Positions 42,737-52,055 of a DNA stretch of 64,000 nt are shown piece after piece (the stretch's first letter is position 1; every line of letters begins with the position of its first letter). Made by a program: the position numbers and the translations under genes. This DNA is from Arthrobacter sp. OY3WO11. Lineage in GTDB: Bacteria > Actinomycetota > Actinomycetes > Actinomycetales > Micrococcaceae. The DNA is taken from contig NZ_LWLP01000001.1 of assembly GCF_001641125.1 (NCBI RefSeq), forward strand, positions 1,272,530 to 1,336,529, read 5' to 3'. Under the pieces are notes generated by a model, which had not been told where the DNA came from, did not search any database, and worked only from the letters and a program-made list of their open reading frames with translations.

Positions 42737-43771
42737 CTAGGCTTTCGAGGCGGTCGTCCGCCGCCGCGGAGCTGACTGCGCGGGCTTCAGGTCCACGGCC
42801 GCCTGGCGGTCCGCCGACGCCGTTTCGACAAGGAAGCGTGCAGTGGCCGCGTCGGTGACCAGTGTGTCCACCCAGCCGCCGGCCGCTGCTGCCCTGATGG
42901 CCCGGTGCTTGCGGGCGCCTCCGGCTACGGCCCACCGGTGCCGTGCGTTGCGCAGCTGCTCCCGGGTGATGCCTACCACCAGGTCCTCGAGCTCCGAGTC
43001 GATCGGGTTCCCGTCGGCGTCGAGGAAGTGCAGGCAGACTTCCCCTACTGCCCCGAGCTCACGGACGCGGGCGAACTGCTCGTCCGTGAAGAAGTTGTCG
43101 CCAGGGCGCAGGTCCGGATCGATCTCGTCGCCACCGATACCCACCAGTGCCAGGTCCACCGAGTCGAGCATCTGCAGCGCCTCCCGCGCATGCGGATCGC
43201 CGCTCAGCAGGAGTTCCTTCATCTCCAGGCTGGCTGCGACGCCGGGCGTCCGGAGGAAAACGGGCTGCGCCCCGGTGAGGGCGGCGAACTGCTGGGTGGA
43301 CCGCGCCGTGGCGTGCTGGAGCGAGGGCGGACCGAGGTCGCCCAGCGTTTCGATGACGTGCTTGCACCGGGTGCGCATGGGCAGCATGACGTCGATCATC
43401 GTCCGCATCGTCTTGCTCCAGGACGTCAATGCGATCGTCCGCACCTCGAAGGCCACGTCCTGCAGGAGCGTGGACATCGTGTGCGCCAGGTCCTTGCCCA
43501 GCTCTTCCTCGTTATCGCTGACGGCGTCGATGATGTGGACCTCACTGAGTCCATACAATGCCTCCACGCGTTCTTCAAGCTCCGCATGGACGTGCGGGGG
43601 AACAGCCACCACGGTCCGCACGATCGATGCATCCTCGGCCTGGGCCAGCAGCCTCGATACCCGGGACTGGGAAATTTGCAGCCGTTTGGCGATATCCGTC
43701 TGGCGCATCTCGTGGGTATGGTAAAGGCGCGCCACCTTGATCATCAGTCGCTGCGCGTCGACGTCGTTCAT
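42737..43771 (-). CDS. SorC/DeoR-type sugar-binding transcriptional regulator
   Basis: A 344-residue protein with an N-terminal helix-turn-helix (RQTDIAKRLQISQSRVSRLLAQAE) and a C-terminal sugar-phosphate-isomerase-like effector domain (LVGIGGDEIDP, AVGEVCLHFLDADGNPI). SorC proteins respond to phosphorylated sugars or polyols. It is divergent from the GlpD-kinase operon (131-base gap) and upstream of the BKACE pair, in the middle of the regulon. The last 24 residues are basic/alanine-rich. It is the best candidate to bind the shared ATGCA-N8-octamer element. Confidence 0.9.
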   Translation of the reverse strand: MNDVDAQRLMIKVARLYHTHEMRQTDIAKRLQISQSRVSRLLAQAEDASIVRTVVAVPPHVHAELEERVEALYGLSEVHIIDAVSDNEEELGKDLAHTMSTLLQDVAFEVRTIALTSWSKTMRTMIDVMLPMRTRCKHVIETLGDLGPPSLQHATARSTQQFAALTGAQPVFLRTPGVAASLEMKELLLSGDPHAREALQMLDSVDLALVGIGGDEIDPDLRPGDNFFTDEQFARVRELGAVGEVCLHFLDADGNPIDSELEDLVVGITREQLRNARHRWAVAGGARKHRAIRAAAAGGWVDTLVTDAATARFLVETASADRQAAVDLKPAQSAPRRRTTASKA

Positions 43772-43809
43772 TAAACTCCTTCTTTTTCTCCGCCCATCTT
43801 ATGGCCCCC

Positions 43810-43877
43810 TTGACACGTGACCCGGGGCACATAAGACTTGTAAATGGAAATGCAGCCTATAAATATTTATTCTATTG
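43810..43877 (+). promoter_or_regulatory. Promoter and putative SorC operator of the GlpD-like/kinase operon
   Basis: TTGACA (43810-43815), a 16-base spacer and TAAGAC (43832-43837) form a plausible promoter. Downstream, ATGCA (43850-43854), eight bases and ATATTTAT (43863-43870) with TCTATTG following are nearly identical to 53550-53577. The octamer is part of a perfect 12-bp palindrome ATAAATATTTAT (43859-43870). Confidence 0.65.
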
Positions 43878-43902
43878 CTTGTGTGGCCGGAAGGGAAGCG
43901 CT

Positions 43903-45540
43903 ATGGAGGAGTTCAGCACTCCGTTCGACGTCGTCGTCGTAGGGGCAGGCATCAACGGCCTGGGAATCGCGCGGGATGCAGCGCTCAGGGGGCTGCGGGT
44001 TGCCTTGCTTGAACAGGATGACATCTGCAGCGGCGTCTCTGCGTGGTCCGGACGGCTTGTCCACGGAGGACTGCGGTACCTCGAACACCGCGACTTCGCG
44101 CTGGTCCGGGAATCGCTGCGTGAGCGCGAGCTCCTCTTCCGGCTGGCGCCTCACCTGGTCAAACCGCTCCGGCTCATCATGCCGCTGAGCTCGCACAGCC
44201 GCCGTCCCGCCTGGCTGATCCGGATCGGCATGTTCCTGTATGACGCCCTGTCCTTCGACAAGAAGACGCAGGGGCATGAGGTCCTGAACCGGGACGCCAT
44301 CCTCCGCCGATTCCCGGGCATTTCACCCGAGGGCCTCCGAGGGGCAGTGGTGTTCACGGACGGACAGGTTGAGTACGCGGAGCGGCTCTGCACCGAGGTG
44401 GCCCTTGCCGCAGCCGGCGCGGGCGCCGTGATCCGCACCAAGTCGCGGGTCGAAGAACCCGTCATGGAAGGCGGGCGCGTGGTCGGGGTCCGCTACCGGA
44501 ACACCCTGACCGATGAGATGCATGAGGTCCGCGCGCCGGTCATCCTTAACGTGGCAGGCCCGTGGATCGACCGGATTTTCCGCCGGGGTGCACCGGAGCA
44601 GCCGCGGCTCAACGGCGGAACCAAGGGCAGCCACCTGATTGTGGACCCCTTCCCCGGAGCCCCCGACGACGTCGTCTACTACGAGTCCAAAACCGACGGC
44701 CGCCTTGTCCTCGTAATCCCGTGGATGGGCCGCTACCTCATCGGAACGACGGACCTCCGGTTCGACGACGATCCCGGCGAGGCCCGTTGCGACGCTGACG
44801 AGATGGACTACCTGCTGGGCGAGGTCAATGAACTCATACCCAGCGCAAGCCTCACGCCCGCCGACGTTCTCTTCACCTATTCGGGGGTCCGCCCGCTGCC
44901 GTACGCACCGGATGTGGAGGAGTGGGAGATTCCCCGGAGCCATGTCCTCCACGACCATGCCCCGGACCTGCCCGGCCTCATCACCGTGGTGGGTGGGAAG
45001 CTGACCACGTACCGTCAGCTCGCCGAGGACGCGGTGGACGACGTCTTCAAGCGACTCGGGCGCAAGAGCCCGAAGTGCGTGACGGCCAGCCTTCCGCTCC
45101 CCGGCGCCGCCGGTGACTTCACCGCAGCCCGGACGGCCCTCGGCAGGGAAGGCCTGGATGGGCGTACGGTCGAACGGCTGCTGGCGCTGTACGGGACCAG
45201 GGCACTCGACGTTATCGCCGAAGCGGACGCTGCCGGCGCCGGCTATCCCGTCCTTGACTCCGCAACGGGCGCACTCGAGGCGGAGATCCTCCTCGCAGTA
45301 CGGCACGAGTTCGCGCAGACCCTCACCGATGTCCTGGCACGCCGGATGCTCCTGGCCTTCGAGCCGGGTCACGGCCTCGATGTGGTCGAGCGGGCTGCTG
45401 CCGTCATGGGCGCCGAATGCGGCTGGGATGCTGAACGGCAGGCGGCAGAGATCCGCGGCTACCATGAGTGGCTGGAACGCCTCGCGGTTCCGTCCCGTGC
45501 CGCACAGGACAGGGCCGCAGCGGAGGGCACTACGCCATGA
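43903..45540 (+). CDS. FAD-dependent glycerol-3-phosphate-dehydrogenase-like protein 1 (GlpD/EryB family)
   Basis: A 545-residue membrane-associated DAO-fold flavoenzyme. The FAD loop VVVVGAGINGLGIARDAALRG, SGRLVHGGLRYLE, and the LIGTTDL and SGVRPLP segments are all GlpD-like, and a DAO_C domain follows. GlpD oxidises glycerol-3-phosphate to DHAP and passes electrons to quinone; EryB acts on erythritol phosphate. Being paired with an FGGY kinase it should oxidise that kinase's product. The ATG at 43903 follows AAGGGA; the frame to 43801 runs through the operator and is rejected. Confidence 0.9.
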   Translation: MEEFSTPFDVVVVGAGINGLGIARDAALRGLRVALLEQDDICSGVSAWSGRLVHGGLRYLEHRDFALVRESLRERELLFRLAPHLVKPLRLIMPLSSHSRRPAWLIRIGMFLYDALSFDKKTQGHEVLNRDAILRRFPGISPEGLRGAVVFTDGQVEYAERLCTEVALAAAGAGAVIRTKSRVEEPVMEGGRVVGVRYRNTLTDEMHEVRAPVILNVAGPWIDRIFRRGAPEQPRLNGGTKGSHLIVDPFPGAPDDVVYYESKTDGRLVLVIPWMGRYLIGTTDLRFDDDPGEARCDADEMDYLLGEVNELIPSASLTPADVLFTYSGVRPLPYAPDVEEWEIPRSHVLHDHAPDLPGLITVVGGKLTTYRQLAEDAVDDVFKRLGRKSPKCVTASLPLPGAAGDFTAARTALGREGLDGRTVERLLALYGTRALDVIAEADAAGAGYPVLDSATGALEAEILLAVRHEFAQTLTDVLARRMLLAFEPGHGLDVVERAAAVMGAECGWDAERQAAEIRGYHEWLERLAVPSRAAQDRAAAEGTTP

Positions 45541-47048
45541 CCGCGCGCTACGTCCTGGCGCTGGACGAGGGATCGACCAGCGCCCGTGCGGTCCTGGTCT
45601 CCCTGGACGGAAAGATCGTGGCGGAAGCCCGCCACCCGGTCATCCCCCTTTTCCCCAAACCGCGCTGGGTGGAGCTCAACCCCAAGGCGCTCTGGGAGGC
45701 CCAGCGGAGCAGCATGCAGGCTGTCATGGTCAAGGTGGGCGCCACTACGGACGATCTGGCCGCCGTCGGAATCACCACCCACCGCGAGTCCTGCCTCCTG
45801 TGGGACCGCCGGACAGGCGAGCCGGTCCACAACGCGATCATGTGGATGTCCAAGCAGACGGACGGGATTGTCCAGCGCTGGAGTACGGATGGCCTTGACC
45901 AGGAGTTCCGGCAGCGGACCGGGCTCTTTAACGATTCGTTCTTCAGTGCCGCCAAACTTGCCTGGGTGCTGGAGAACGTGGCCGGTGTGAGGGAACGCGC
46001 CCAGCGCGGGGAGCTCGCGGCCGGCACGGTGGACACCTGGCTGCTGTGGCAGCTGACCGGCGGCCGTTCACATTTCACGGACCACAGCGAGGCGTCCCGG
46101 ACGGCGCTGTTCTCCCTTGAAACACGCGACTGGGACGAGAAGCTCCTCGAGGCCTGCGGTATCCCGGCCCGCCTGTTGCCCCCGGCCCTGCCGTCCGATT
46201 CACACTTCGGCGACATGCGGCCGGCCGACGTCGGACTCCCGGGCACATCAAGTGTCCCCATCATGGCCATCATGGGAGACCAGCAGGCGGGGATGTTCGG
46301 CCAGGCGTGTTTTGAAACAGGGTCGGTCAAGAACACCTACGGCACCGCCGGTGTCCTGACTGCCAACAGCGGCCCTGCGCCCGCGATCCTGGACGGCCTC
46401 ACCGCCAGCGTCGGCTGGACCGAGGGAGGAACAACCGCCTACGAAATCGAAGGCGTCGTGTTCCACTGTGGCCAGACGCTGCAGTGGATGCGGGAGCGCC
46501 TGGGGATCCTTTCCGAGGACACCGACCTTGAGGAACTGGGGCGCAGGGTCCAGGACACCGCTGGCGTCTACATCGTCCCGGCCTTCGCCGGCCTGTGCGC
46601 ACCGCACTGGTCCCGGGACAGCAAGGCGAGCATCGTGGGGCTGACGCTGGAGAGCAGCGCCGAGCATATTGTCCGGGCCGGCATCGAGGCGATGGCCTAC
46701 CAGACGCGGGACAATATCGATGTCCTTGTCGCCGGCGGCAACCCGGTTCCCGAGCTTAAGGTCGACGGCGGTGCGGCACGCAGCAACCTCCTGTGCCAGT
46801 TCCAGGCGGATATTCTCGGGGTCCCCGTGCTTCGGCCCACTGAACTGGAGCGGACAGCTTTGGGCGTGGCCCACCTTGCCGGCATGGGCGCCGGACTCTG
46901 GAGCCGCGAAGACCTGGCCACCGGCTGGCAGATCGACCGGGTTTTTGAACCGGCGATGCCGGCGGACCGGCGCGAGGAACTCTACGCCGGCTGGTGCGAC
47001 GCCGTGCGGACCGTGACCGGACGGAATCCGGGTCCCGGAACGCTGTGA
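45537..47048 (+). CDS. FGGY-family glycerol/polyol kinase
   Basis: A 503-residue FGGY kinase overlapping the upstream dehydrogenase by ATGA. The phosphate motif is LALDEGSTSARAVLVS (GlpK usually has DQGTTS), then PKPRWVELNPKALWEAQ, GDQQAGMFGQ, TYGTAGVL and KVDGGAARSNLLCQFQADILGVPV, all GlpK-like. Product is a polyol phosphate for the GlpD-like partner. The substitutions at the first motif suggest a substrate other than glycerol (inference). Confidence 0.92.
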   Translation: MTARYVLALDEGSTSARAVLVSLDGKIVAEARHPVIPLFPKPRWVELNPKALWEAQRSSMQAVMVKVGATTDDLAAVGITTHRESCLLWDRRTGEPVHNAIMWMSKQTDGIVQRWSTDGLDQEFRQRTGLFNDSFFSAAKLAWVLENVAGVRERAQRGELAAGTVDTWLLWQLTGGRSHFTDHSEASRTALFSLETRDWDEKLLEACGIPARLLPPALPSDSHFGDMRPADVGLPGTSSVPIMAIMGDQQAGMFGQACFETGSVKNTYGTAGVLTANSGPAPAILDGLTASVGWTEGGTTAYEIEGVVFHCGQTLQWMRERLGILSEDTDLEELGRRVQDTAGVYIVPAFAGLCAPHWSRDSKASIVGLTLESSAEHIVRAGIEAMAYQTRDNIDVLVAGGNPVPELKVDGGAARSNLLCQFQADILGVPVLRPTELERTALGVAHLAGMGAGLWSREDLATGWQIDRVFEPAMPADRREELYAGWCDAVRTVTGRNPGPGTL

Positions 47049-47845
47049 ACGCCGTCCATCCGCCGTTCGGTTCCGGCCCGGTCCGGCTGGTCCACGATCC
47101 GAAACCGCGCTCCGGCCCGGAGGACATGGAGTTCGTTGCCGGCCGGCTCCGCGCGCTCCCTACCGCCCCGGCCGGTGAGCTGAACTTCTCCCGGCCGCTT
47201 CCTACGGCGGCCTTCAGCCGCCGGGATTCGCTCCGCCCCGGCTACCCGGCGGCCAAAAACCTGCTGGCAGCGCGTGGATACGAACCGATCATCCGGCCTG
47301 TCGGGGGACATCTGGCGCTGTACGGTCCCGGCGACCTGGTGGTCCACCTTTGGGCGCCGCACCCGCACGCGCGGGCCTCCATCAAGGAACGCTTCGAGTC
47401 CTTCGGCCACCACACCGCCGCGGCCCTCCGGGGCCTCGGCGCCGACGCGCGCGTCGGCGCTGTGCCGGGCGAATACTGCACCGGTGAATTCAGCGTCAAC
47501 GACGCCGGGCGCGCCAAGCTGGCCGGGACCGGGCAGCGCCTGACCAAGGACGGCTACCTGTTCAGCGCCGTCGTCATGGTCGAGGACGCGGGCCCGGCGC
47601 GGGCGGCCCTTGAAGAGGCGTACGCGCTCCTGAGCCTGGATTTCCGCCCCGAATCCGTCGGCTGCGTCGCCGACGCCGTGCCGGGCGCCACCGTGGACAG
47701 TGTCCGCGAAGCGCTGGCCGGCACCCTGATGCACCTGCTTCAGCCGGCCGCACGCCCCGGTTTCACGTCCACCGCGTGCCGCGCCGCGCGTGCCATTGAC
47801 CCCCATTCGCAATACACCCTCTCTGGAGCCACCCGTGTCCACTGA
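47045..47845 (+). CDS. Lipoate-protein ligase A-like protein (biotin/lipoate A/B transferase fold)
   Basis: A 266-residue protein starting at a GTG overlapping the kinase stop. The LplA/LipM-like fold is recognised by RRDSLRPGYPAAKNLLAARGYEPIIRPVGGHLALYGPGDLVVHL (the R-VGG-A loop), EYCTGEFSVNDAGRAKLAGTGQR and a lysine in RLTKDG. Such enzymes attach lipoate or octanoate to lipoyl domains. It is co-encoded with lipoyl synthase two genes away, so together they could lipoylate the free-standing lipoyl domain at 31410. The C-terminal region is less conserved and specificity is uncertain. Confidence 0.82.
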   Translation: MNAVHPPFGSGPVRLVHDPKPRSGPEDMEFVAGRLRALPTAPAGELNFSRPLPTAAFSRRDSLRPGYPAAKNLLAARGYEPIIRPVGGHLALYGPGDLVVHLWAPHPHARASIKERFESFGHHTAAALRGLGADARVGAVPGEYCTGEFSVNDAGRAKLAGTGQRLTKDGYLFSAVVMVEDAGPARAALEEAYALLSLDFRPESVGCVADAVPGATVDSVREALAGTLMHLLQPAARPGFTSTACRAARAIDPHSQYTLSGATRVH

Positions 47846-49553
47846 CCACTCCGTCCGTTCCACTGTCCAGGCACTCCAAAGCCGCCCACAGGCCCGCGTC
47901 CTCATCATCGGCGGCGGCATCAACGGCGTCGGCACCTTCCGTGACCTCGCGCTGCAGGGCATCGAGGTGGCACTCGTGGAGCGGGGCGACTTCTGCCAGG
48001 GTGCCTCCGGCGCCTCCTCGCACATGATCCACGGCGGAATCCGGTACCTCGAGAACGGCGAGTTCCGCCTGGTGCACGAATCCGTGGTCGAGCGGAACCG
48101 GCTGCTGCGCATCGCACCGCACTACGTCAAGCCGCTGCAGACGACTATCCCGGTGTTCTCGACGTTCTCCGGGCTGCTGAACGCGCCGCTGCGCTTCATC
48201 ACGCACCGCTCCGGCAAACCGCAGGAACGCGGGGCCCTCCTGGTAAAGGTGGGCCTGAGCCTCTACGACGCGTTCTCGCGCCGCGGCGGAACGGTGCCGC
48301 GGCACCGGTTCGTGGGCCGCAAACGCTCCCTGGCCGAGTTGCCCGCCCTGCGGTCCGACGTTAAATACACGGCCACCTACTTCGACGCCTCGGTCCATGA
48401 CCCCGAAAGACTTACGCTGGACGCCCTCCGGGACGGCCTTGAGGCCGGGCCCCACGCCCGCGCCGCCAACTACGTTTCCTTCGTCAGAACGCACGACGGC
48501 GGCGCCTGCCTCCGCGATGAGCTCACCGGTGCGGAATTCACCTTCGCCGCGGACGTCGTCGTGAACATGACCGGCGCGTGGGTGGACGCGACCAACGGCA
48601 CCCTGGGGTCGCCGTCGCGCTTTATGGGCGGGACCAAGGGCTCGCATATCGTCCTGGACCACCCCGGACTGCTGGCCGCGACGGGCGGCCGTGAAATTTT
48701 CTTCGAGCACAGCGATGGCCGCATCGTGCTGATCTACCCGATCGGTGACCGCGTGCTGGTGGGCACTACCGATATGGACGCGGGTGAGGACCTGGAGCCC
48801 GTCTGCACTGACGCCGAGATCCAGTATTTCTTCGACCTCATCAGGCACGTGTTTCCTGCGGTGGCGGTTACCCGCGAGGACATTGTCTACACCTTTTCCG
48901 GCGTCCGGCCCCTGCCGCGGCATGACGACACCGCCCCGGGGTTCGTGTCCCGGGACTACCGCATCGAACGCTCGGTCCTGCCCGGAACCGACCGGCCCGT
49001 CCTGAGCATTGTCGGAGGCAAGTGGACCACGTTCCGGGCCCTGTCCGAGCAGGTGACCGACGAGGTCCTGGGCATGCTCGGGCGGGTCCGGTCTGTGGAT
49101 ACGCGGAACCTGCCCATTGGCGGAGGGCGGGCTTACCCCGAGGATTGGTCCGCCATCGAGGCCTGGGTCGCCGCCCGCACCCGTCCCGCGACCGGTGCCG
49201 ACCGCGCCCGGACGCTGCTGGCCCGTTACGGCAGCCGTGCCGACGAAGTGTTGGCGTTCCTGGCAGAGGGGGACGACGCTCCCTTGCGGAGCACCGTTGA
49301 GCTGAGCGCGCGGGAGCTGGCCTGGATGGCGCGCCACGAGCAGGTGGCCCACGTGGCTGACGTCCTGATCCGCCGGACGAGCCTGGCCTTCCGGGGCCTG
49401 GTCAGCGCGGAGCTTGCCTATGAGGTGGCCGCGCAACTGGCGCCGCATCTTGGCTGGGACACCGGCAAGGTCGGCCAGGAGGCGGAGGCGGCACTTTCCC
49501 TGCTCGCCGAACGCCATGGCCTGGGCACGGCAGCCACGGGGGTGCTGTCATGA
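47835..49553 (+). CDS. FAD-dependent glycerol-3-phosphate-dehydrogenase-like protein 2 (GlpD family)
   Basis: A 572-residue GlpD-like flavoenzyme beginning at GTG 47835 with a GGAG site, overlapping the previous gene by 11 bases. FAD loop [52 protein letters not shown] and [12 protein letters not shown] are intact, followed by the DAO_C domain. It is only moderately similar to the first GlpD-like protein, so the pair are old paralogues with probably different phosphate substrates or stereochemistry. Confidence 0.9.
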   Translation: MSTDHSVRSTVQALQSRPQARVLIIGGGINGVGTFRDLALQGIEVALVERGDFCQGASGASSHMIHGGIRYLENGEFRLVHESVVERNRLLRIAPHYVKPLQTTIPVFSTFSGLLNAPLRFITHRSGKPQERGALLVKVGLSLYDAFSRRGGTVPRHRFVGRKRSLAELPALRSDVKYTATYFDASVHDPERLTLDALRDGLEAGPHARAANYVSFVRTHDGGACLRDELTGAEFTFAADVVVNMTGAWVDATNGTLGSPSRFMGGTKGSHIVLDHPGLLAATGGREIFFEHSDGRIVLIYPIGDRVLVGTTDMDAGEDLEPVCTDAEIQYFFDLIRHVFPAVAVTREDIVYTFSGVRPLPRHDDTAPGFVSRDYRIERSVLPGTDRPVLSIVGGKWTTFRALSEQVTDEVLGMLGRVRSVDTRNLPIGGGRAYPEDWSAIEAWVAARTRPATGADRARTLLARYGSRADEVLAFLAEGDDAPLRSTVELSARELAWMARHEQVAHVADVLIRRTSLAFRGLVSAELAYEVAAQLAPHLGWDTGKVGQEAEAALSLLAERHGLGTAATGVLS

Positions 49554-50563
49554 CACTGGCACCTGAAGGCCGGAAGCTTTTGCGCGTTGAACAGCGCAAT
49601 TCTGCTGTTCCGGTGGAGCGCAAGCCGGAGTGGATCAAGGCCAAGGTCCAGATGGGCCCGGAATTTGTCCAGCTCAAGAACCTGGTCAAGAAAGAGGGCC
49701 TGCACACGGTGTGTGAGGAGGCCGGCTGCCCCAACATCTTCGAGTGCTGGGAGGACAAGGAAGCCACGTTCCTGATCGGCGGGTCCGAGTGCACCCGGCG
49801 CTGTGATTTCTGCCAGATCGATACCGGGAAGCCTTCCCCGGTGGACATGTTCGAACCCACCAAGGTGGCCCGGTCCGTGCAGGCGATGCAGCTGCGCTAC
49901 GCCACGGTCACCGGCGTGGCCCGCGACGACCTCGAGGACGAGGGTGTGTGGCTGTACGCCGAGACGGTCCGGAAGATCCATGAACTGAACCCCGGCACCG
50001 GGGTGGAACTGCTGATCCCGGATTTCTCCGGCAAACCCGAGCACATCGCCGCGATCTGCGATTCCAAGCCGGAGGTGTTCGCGCACAACGTCGAGACCGT
50101 GCCCAGGATTTTCAAGCGGATCCGTCCGGCGTTCCGGTACGAGCGGTCCCTGGATGTGATCACGCAGGGCCGGCACCTGGGCATGGTGACCAAGTCCAAC
50201 CTGATCCTGGGCATGGGCGAGACCCGCGAGGAGATCTCCGAAGCCCTGCGGGATCTGCATGAGGCCGGGTGCGACCTGATCACCATCACCCAGTACCTGC
50301 GCCCGAGTGAGCGGCACCTGCCGGTGGACCGGTGGGTCAAGCCGCAGGAATTCGTGGACCTCCAGGACGAGGCCACCGAGATCGGGTTCCTCGGCGTCAT
50401 GTCCGGGCCGCTGGTCCGTTCCTCCTACCGCGCCGGCCGGCTCTGGGCCACCGCGATGCGGAAGAAGGGCCGCGACATCCCGGCAGAACTCGCCCACATC
50501 GCCGACGGCATCCAGGACTCCGGCAGCACCCGCCAGGAAGCCGCCACCCTCCTGGCCCGCTGA
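49550..50563 (+). CDS. lipA: Lipoyl synthase
   Basis: A 337-residue radical-SAM enzyme of standard length. Both iron-sulphur clusters are encoded: the auxiliary CxxxxCxxxxxC (C55, C60, C66) and the radical-SAM CxxxCxxC (C81, C85, C88). It inserts two sulphurs into octanoyl lysine of lipoyl domains. It overlaps the GlpD-like gene by ATGA, so it is a member of this polyol operon rather than the usual lipB-lipA locus. No lipB is present; the lipoate-ligase-like protein may supply that function. Confidence 0.95.
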   Translation: MTLAPEGRKLLRVEQRNSAVPVERKPEWIKAKVQMGPEFVQLKNLVKKEGLHTVCEEAGCPNIFECWEDKEATFLIGGSECTRRCDFCQIDTGKPSPVDMFEPTKVARSVQAMQLRYATVTGVARDDLEDEGVWLYAETVRKIHELNPGTGVELLIPDFSGKPEHIAAICDSKPEVFAHNVETVPRIFKRIRPAFRYERSLDVITQGRHLGMVTKSNLILGMGETREEISEALRDLHEAGCDLITITQYLRPSERHLPVDRWVKPQEFVDLQDEATEIGFLGVMSGPLVRSSYRAGRLWATAMRKKGRDIPAELAHIADGIQDSGSTRQEAATLLAR

Positions 50564-50602
50564 AACCCGGTACCTTGCCCGGCAGAACCGAAAGAGGAAA
50601 TC

Positions 50603-51499
50603 ATGAGTGACCATGCCACCCAGCCTGCGGCCTTGGCCGCCGACGTGCTGGTCCAGCTGAAAAACTGGCCGGGCACCCCCTCCCTCGCTGTGGTGGGGCC
50701 CGAAGGGGTCTTGGGCTGCCACGACGAAGGACGGGTCTATCGGCTCGCTTCGGTGACCAAACTGCTCACCGCCCTCACCCTCCTCGTCGCCGTAGAAGAG
50801 GATGCCGCCTCGCTGGACGCTCCGGCCGGTCCGCCGGGTTCCACCCTGCGTCACCTGCTGGCCCACGCCTCAGGCATTGGGTTCGAGGAGGAAAAGGTAC
50901 GGGCCACGCCCGGAGCCAGAAGGATCTACTCGAACCGGGGCATAGACATGGCCGCGGAGTATCTCAGCGCCCAAACCGGCAATCCCTTTGAAACTGAATT
51001 GAGGGAACGGGTCCTGAAGCCGCTCGGGATGGACCGGACATCGCTGGCCGGCCCGCCGTCGAAGGGAGGCACGGCCCCCATCGGTGACATCGCCCGGCTT
51101 GCCCAGGAGCTCCTGCGGCCCCGCACCCTCTCCAACTCCGTGGTGGACGCATTGTCCTCAGTTGAGTTTCAGGGGCTGGCCGGGATGCTGCCCGGATTCG
51201 GCCGCCATGGGGACAACTCCTGGGGCCTCGGTGCTGAGGTGCGGGGCACCAAGGAACCCCATTGGACGAGTCCGCAGAACTCTGCGGCCACGTTCGGGCA
51301 TTTTGGCATGGCAGGGAGCTTCCTTTGGGTGGACCGGGAAGCGGACCTGGCCTGTGCAGCGCTGTCCACCGTCGATTTCGGACCCTGGGCCGCGCGCATG
51401 TGGCCAGAGACATCTTCCGCCGTCCTGAGGTGCTACCGCGAGGTGCAGCCACCCAAGCCCGGGCGGCCAGCCAGAACCGAGGCCAACCAGGTGTATTGA
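50603..51499 (+). CDS. Serine hydrolase, beta-lactamase/penicillin-binding-protein fold
   Basis: A 298-residue class C beta-lactamase-like protein. Motif I is LASVTKLLTALTL (S50, K53) and motif II is IYSNRG (Y109, N111); an HFGMAGS near residue 235 stands in for the KTG region. There is no signal peptide, so it is an intracellular esterase- or amidase-like enzyme rather than a resistance enzyme. It follows lipA by 39 bases with a GAGGAAA ribosome site. Its link to lipoylation or polyol use is unknown. Confidence 0.85.
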   Translation: MSDHATQPAALAADVLVQLKNWPGTPSLAVVGPEGVLGCHDEGRVYRLASVTKLLTALTLLVAVEEDAASLDAPAGPPGSTLRHLLAHASGIGFEEEKVRATPGARRIYSNRGIDMAAEYLSAQTGNPFETELRERVLKPLGMDRTSLAGPPSKGGTAPIGDIARLAQELLRPRTLSNSVVDALSSVEFQGLAGMLPGFGRHGDNSWGLGAEVRGTKEPHWTSPQNSAATFGHFGMAGSFLWVDREADLACAALSTVDFGPWAARMWPETSSAVLRCYREVQPPKPGRPARTEANQVY

Positions 51500-51551
51500 C
51501 CACGGCCCGTGAAAGAATTTCCCGACAACATCACGAAGAAAGGCACCACTC

Positions 51552-52055
51552 TTGACACCCCAGGCCAATTCCTCTTTCCGAGTAGCGATCGTTAGCGCCC
51601 AATGGCATGCCGACATCGTCGATCGCGCCGTCGAGAGTTTTCACGCCCGACTCAAGGAGCTGGGCACCGCCAAAGTTGACGCCTATCAGGTCCCCGGCGC
51701 CTTCGAAATTCCCCTGGTAGTTCGAAGACTCGCAGCTTCCGGCCAATACGACGGCATTGCTACCTCTGCCCTAGTGGTTGATGGAGGCATCTACCGCCAT
51801 GAGTTCGTCTCGCAAACCGTCGTTGAAGCCCTTATGAGAGTCCAGATGGAAACGGATGTGCCGGTCTTTTCGGGCGTCCTGACTCCGCATCATTTTCATG
51901 AGCACGAAGAGCATCGGAACCAATTTTCCAATCATTTCGTGACAAAGGGACGGGAGCTGGCAGACGCCCTGGCCTCGACCCTTACGACGTTAGCCTCGAT
52001 CTCCGCACCGCGTGCGCCCATTGTTCCCGCCGCGCCCGGGCTTCCTCTGCAGTAA
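51552..52055 (+). CDS. ribH: 6,7-dimethyl-8-ribityllumazine synthase, RibH2-like
   Basis: A 167-residue lumazine synthase; VPGAFEIPLVVRRLAA, ATSALVVDGGIYRHEF, and the histidine-rich TPHHFHEHEEHR segment resemble the RibH2 decameric type from Rhizobiales and Actinobacteria rather than the standard riboflavin enzyme. It starts at TTG 51552 (AAAGG upstream). RibH2 genes are often found beside polyol-catabolic genes. RibH combines ribitylaminouracil with a four-carbon keto-phosphate (DHBP). Its last 74 bases overlap the end of the convergent kinase gene. Confidence 0.88.
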   Translation: MTPQANSSFRVAIVSAQWHADIVDRAVESFHARLKELGTAKVDAYQVPGAFEIPLVVRRLAASGQYDGIATSALVVDGGIYRHEFVSQTVVEALMRVQMETDVPVFSGVLTPHHFHEHEEHRNQFSNHFVTKGRELADALASTLTTLASISAPRAPIVPAAPGLPLQ

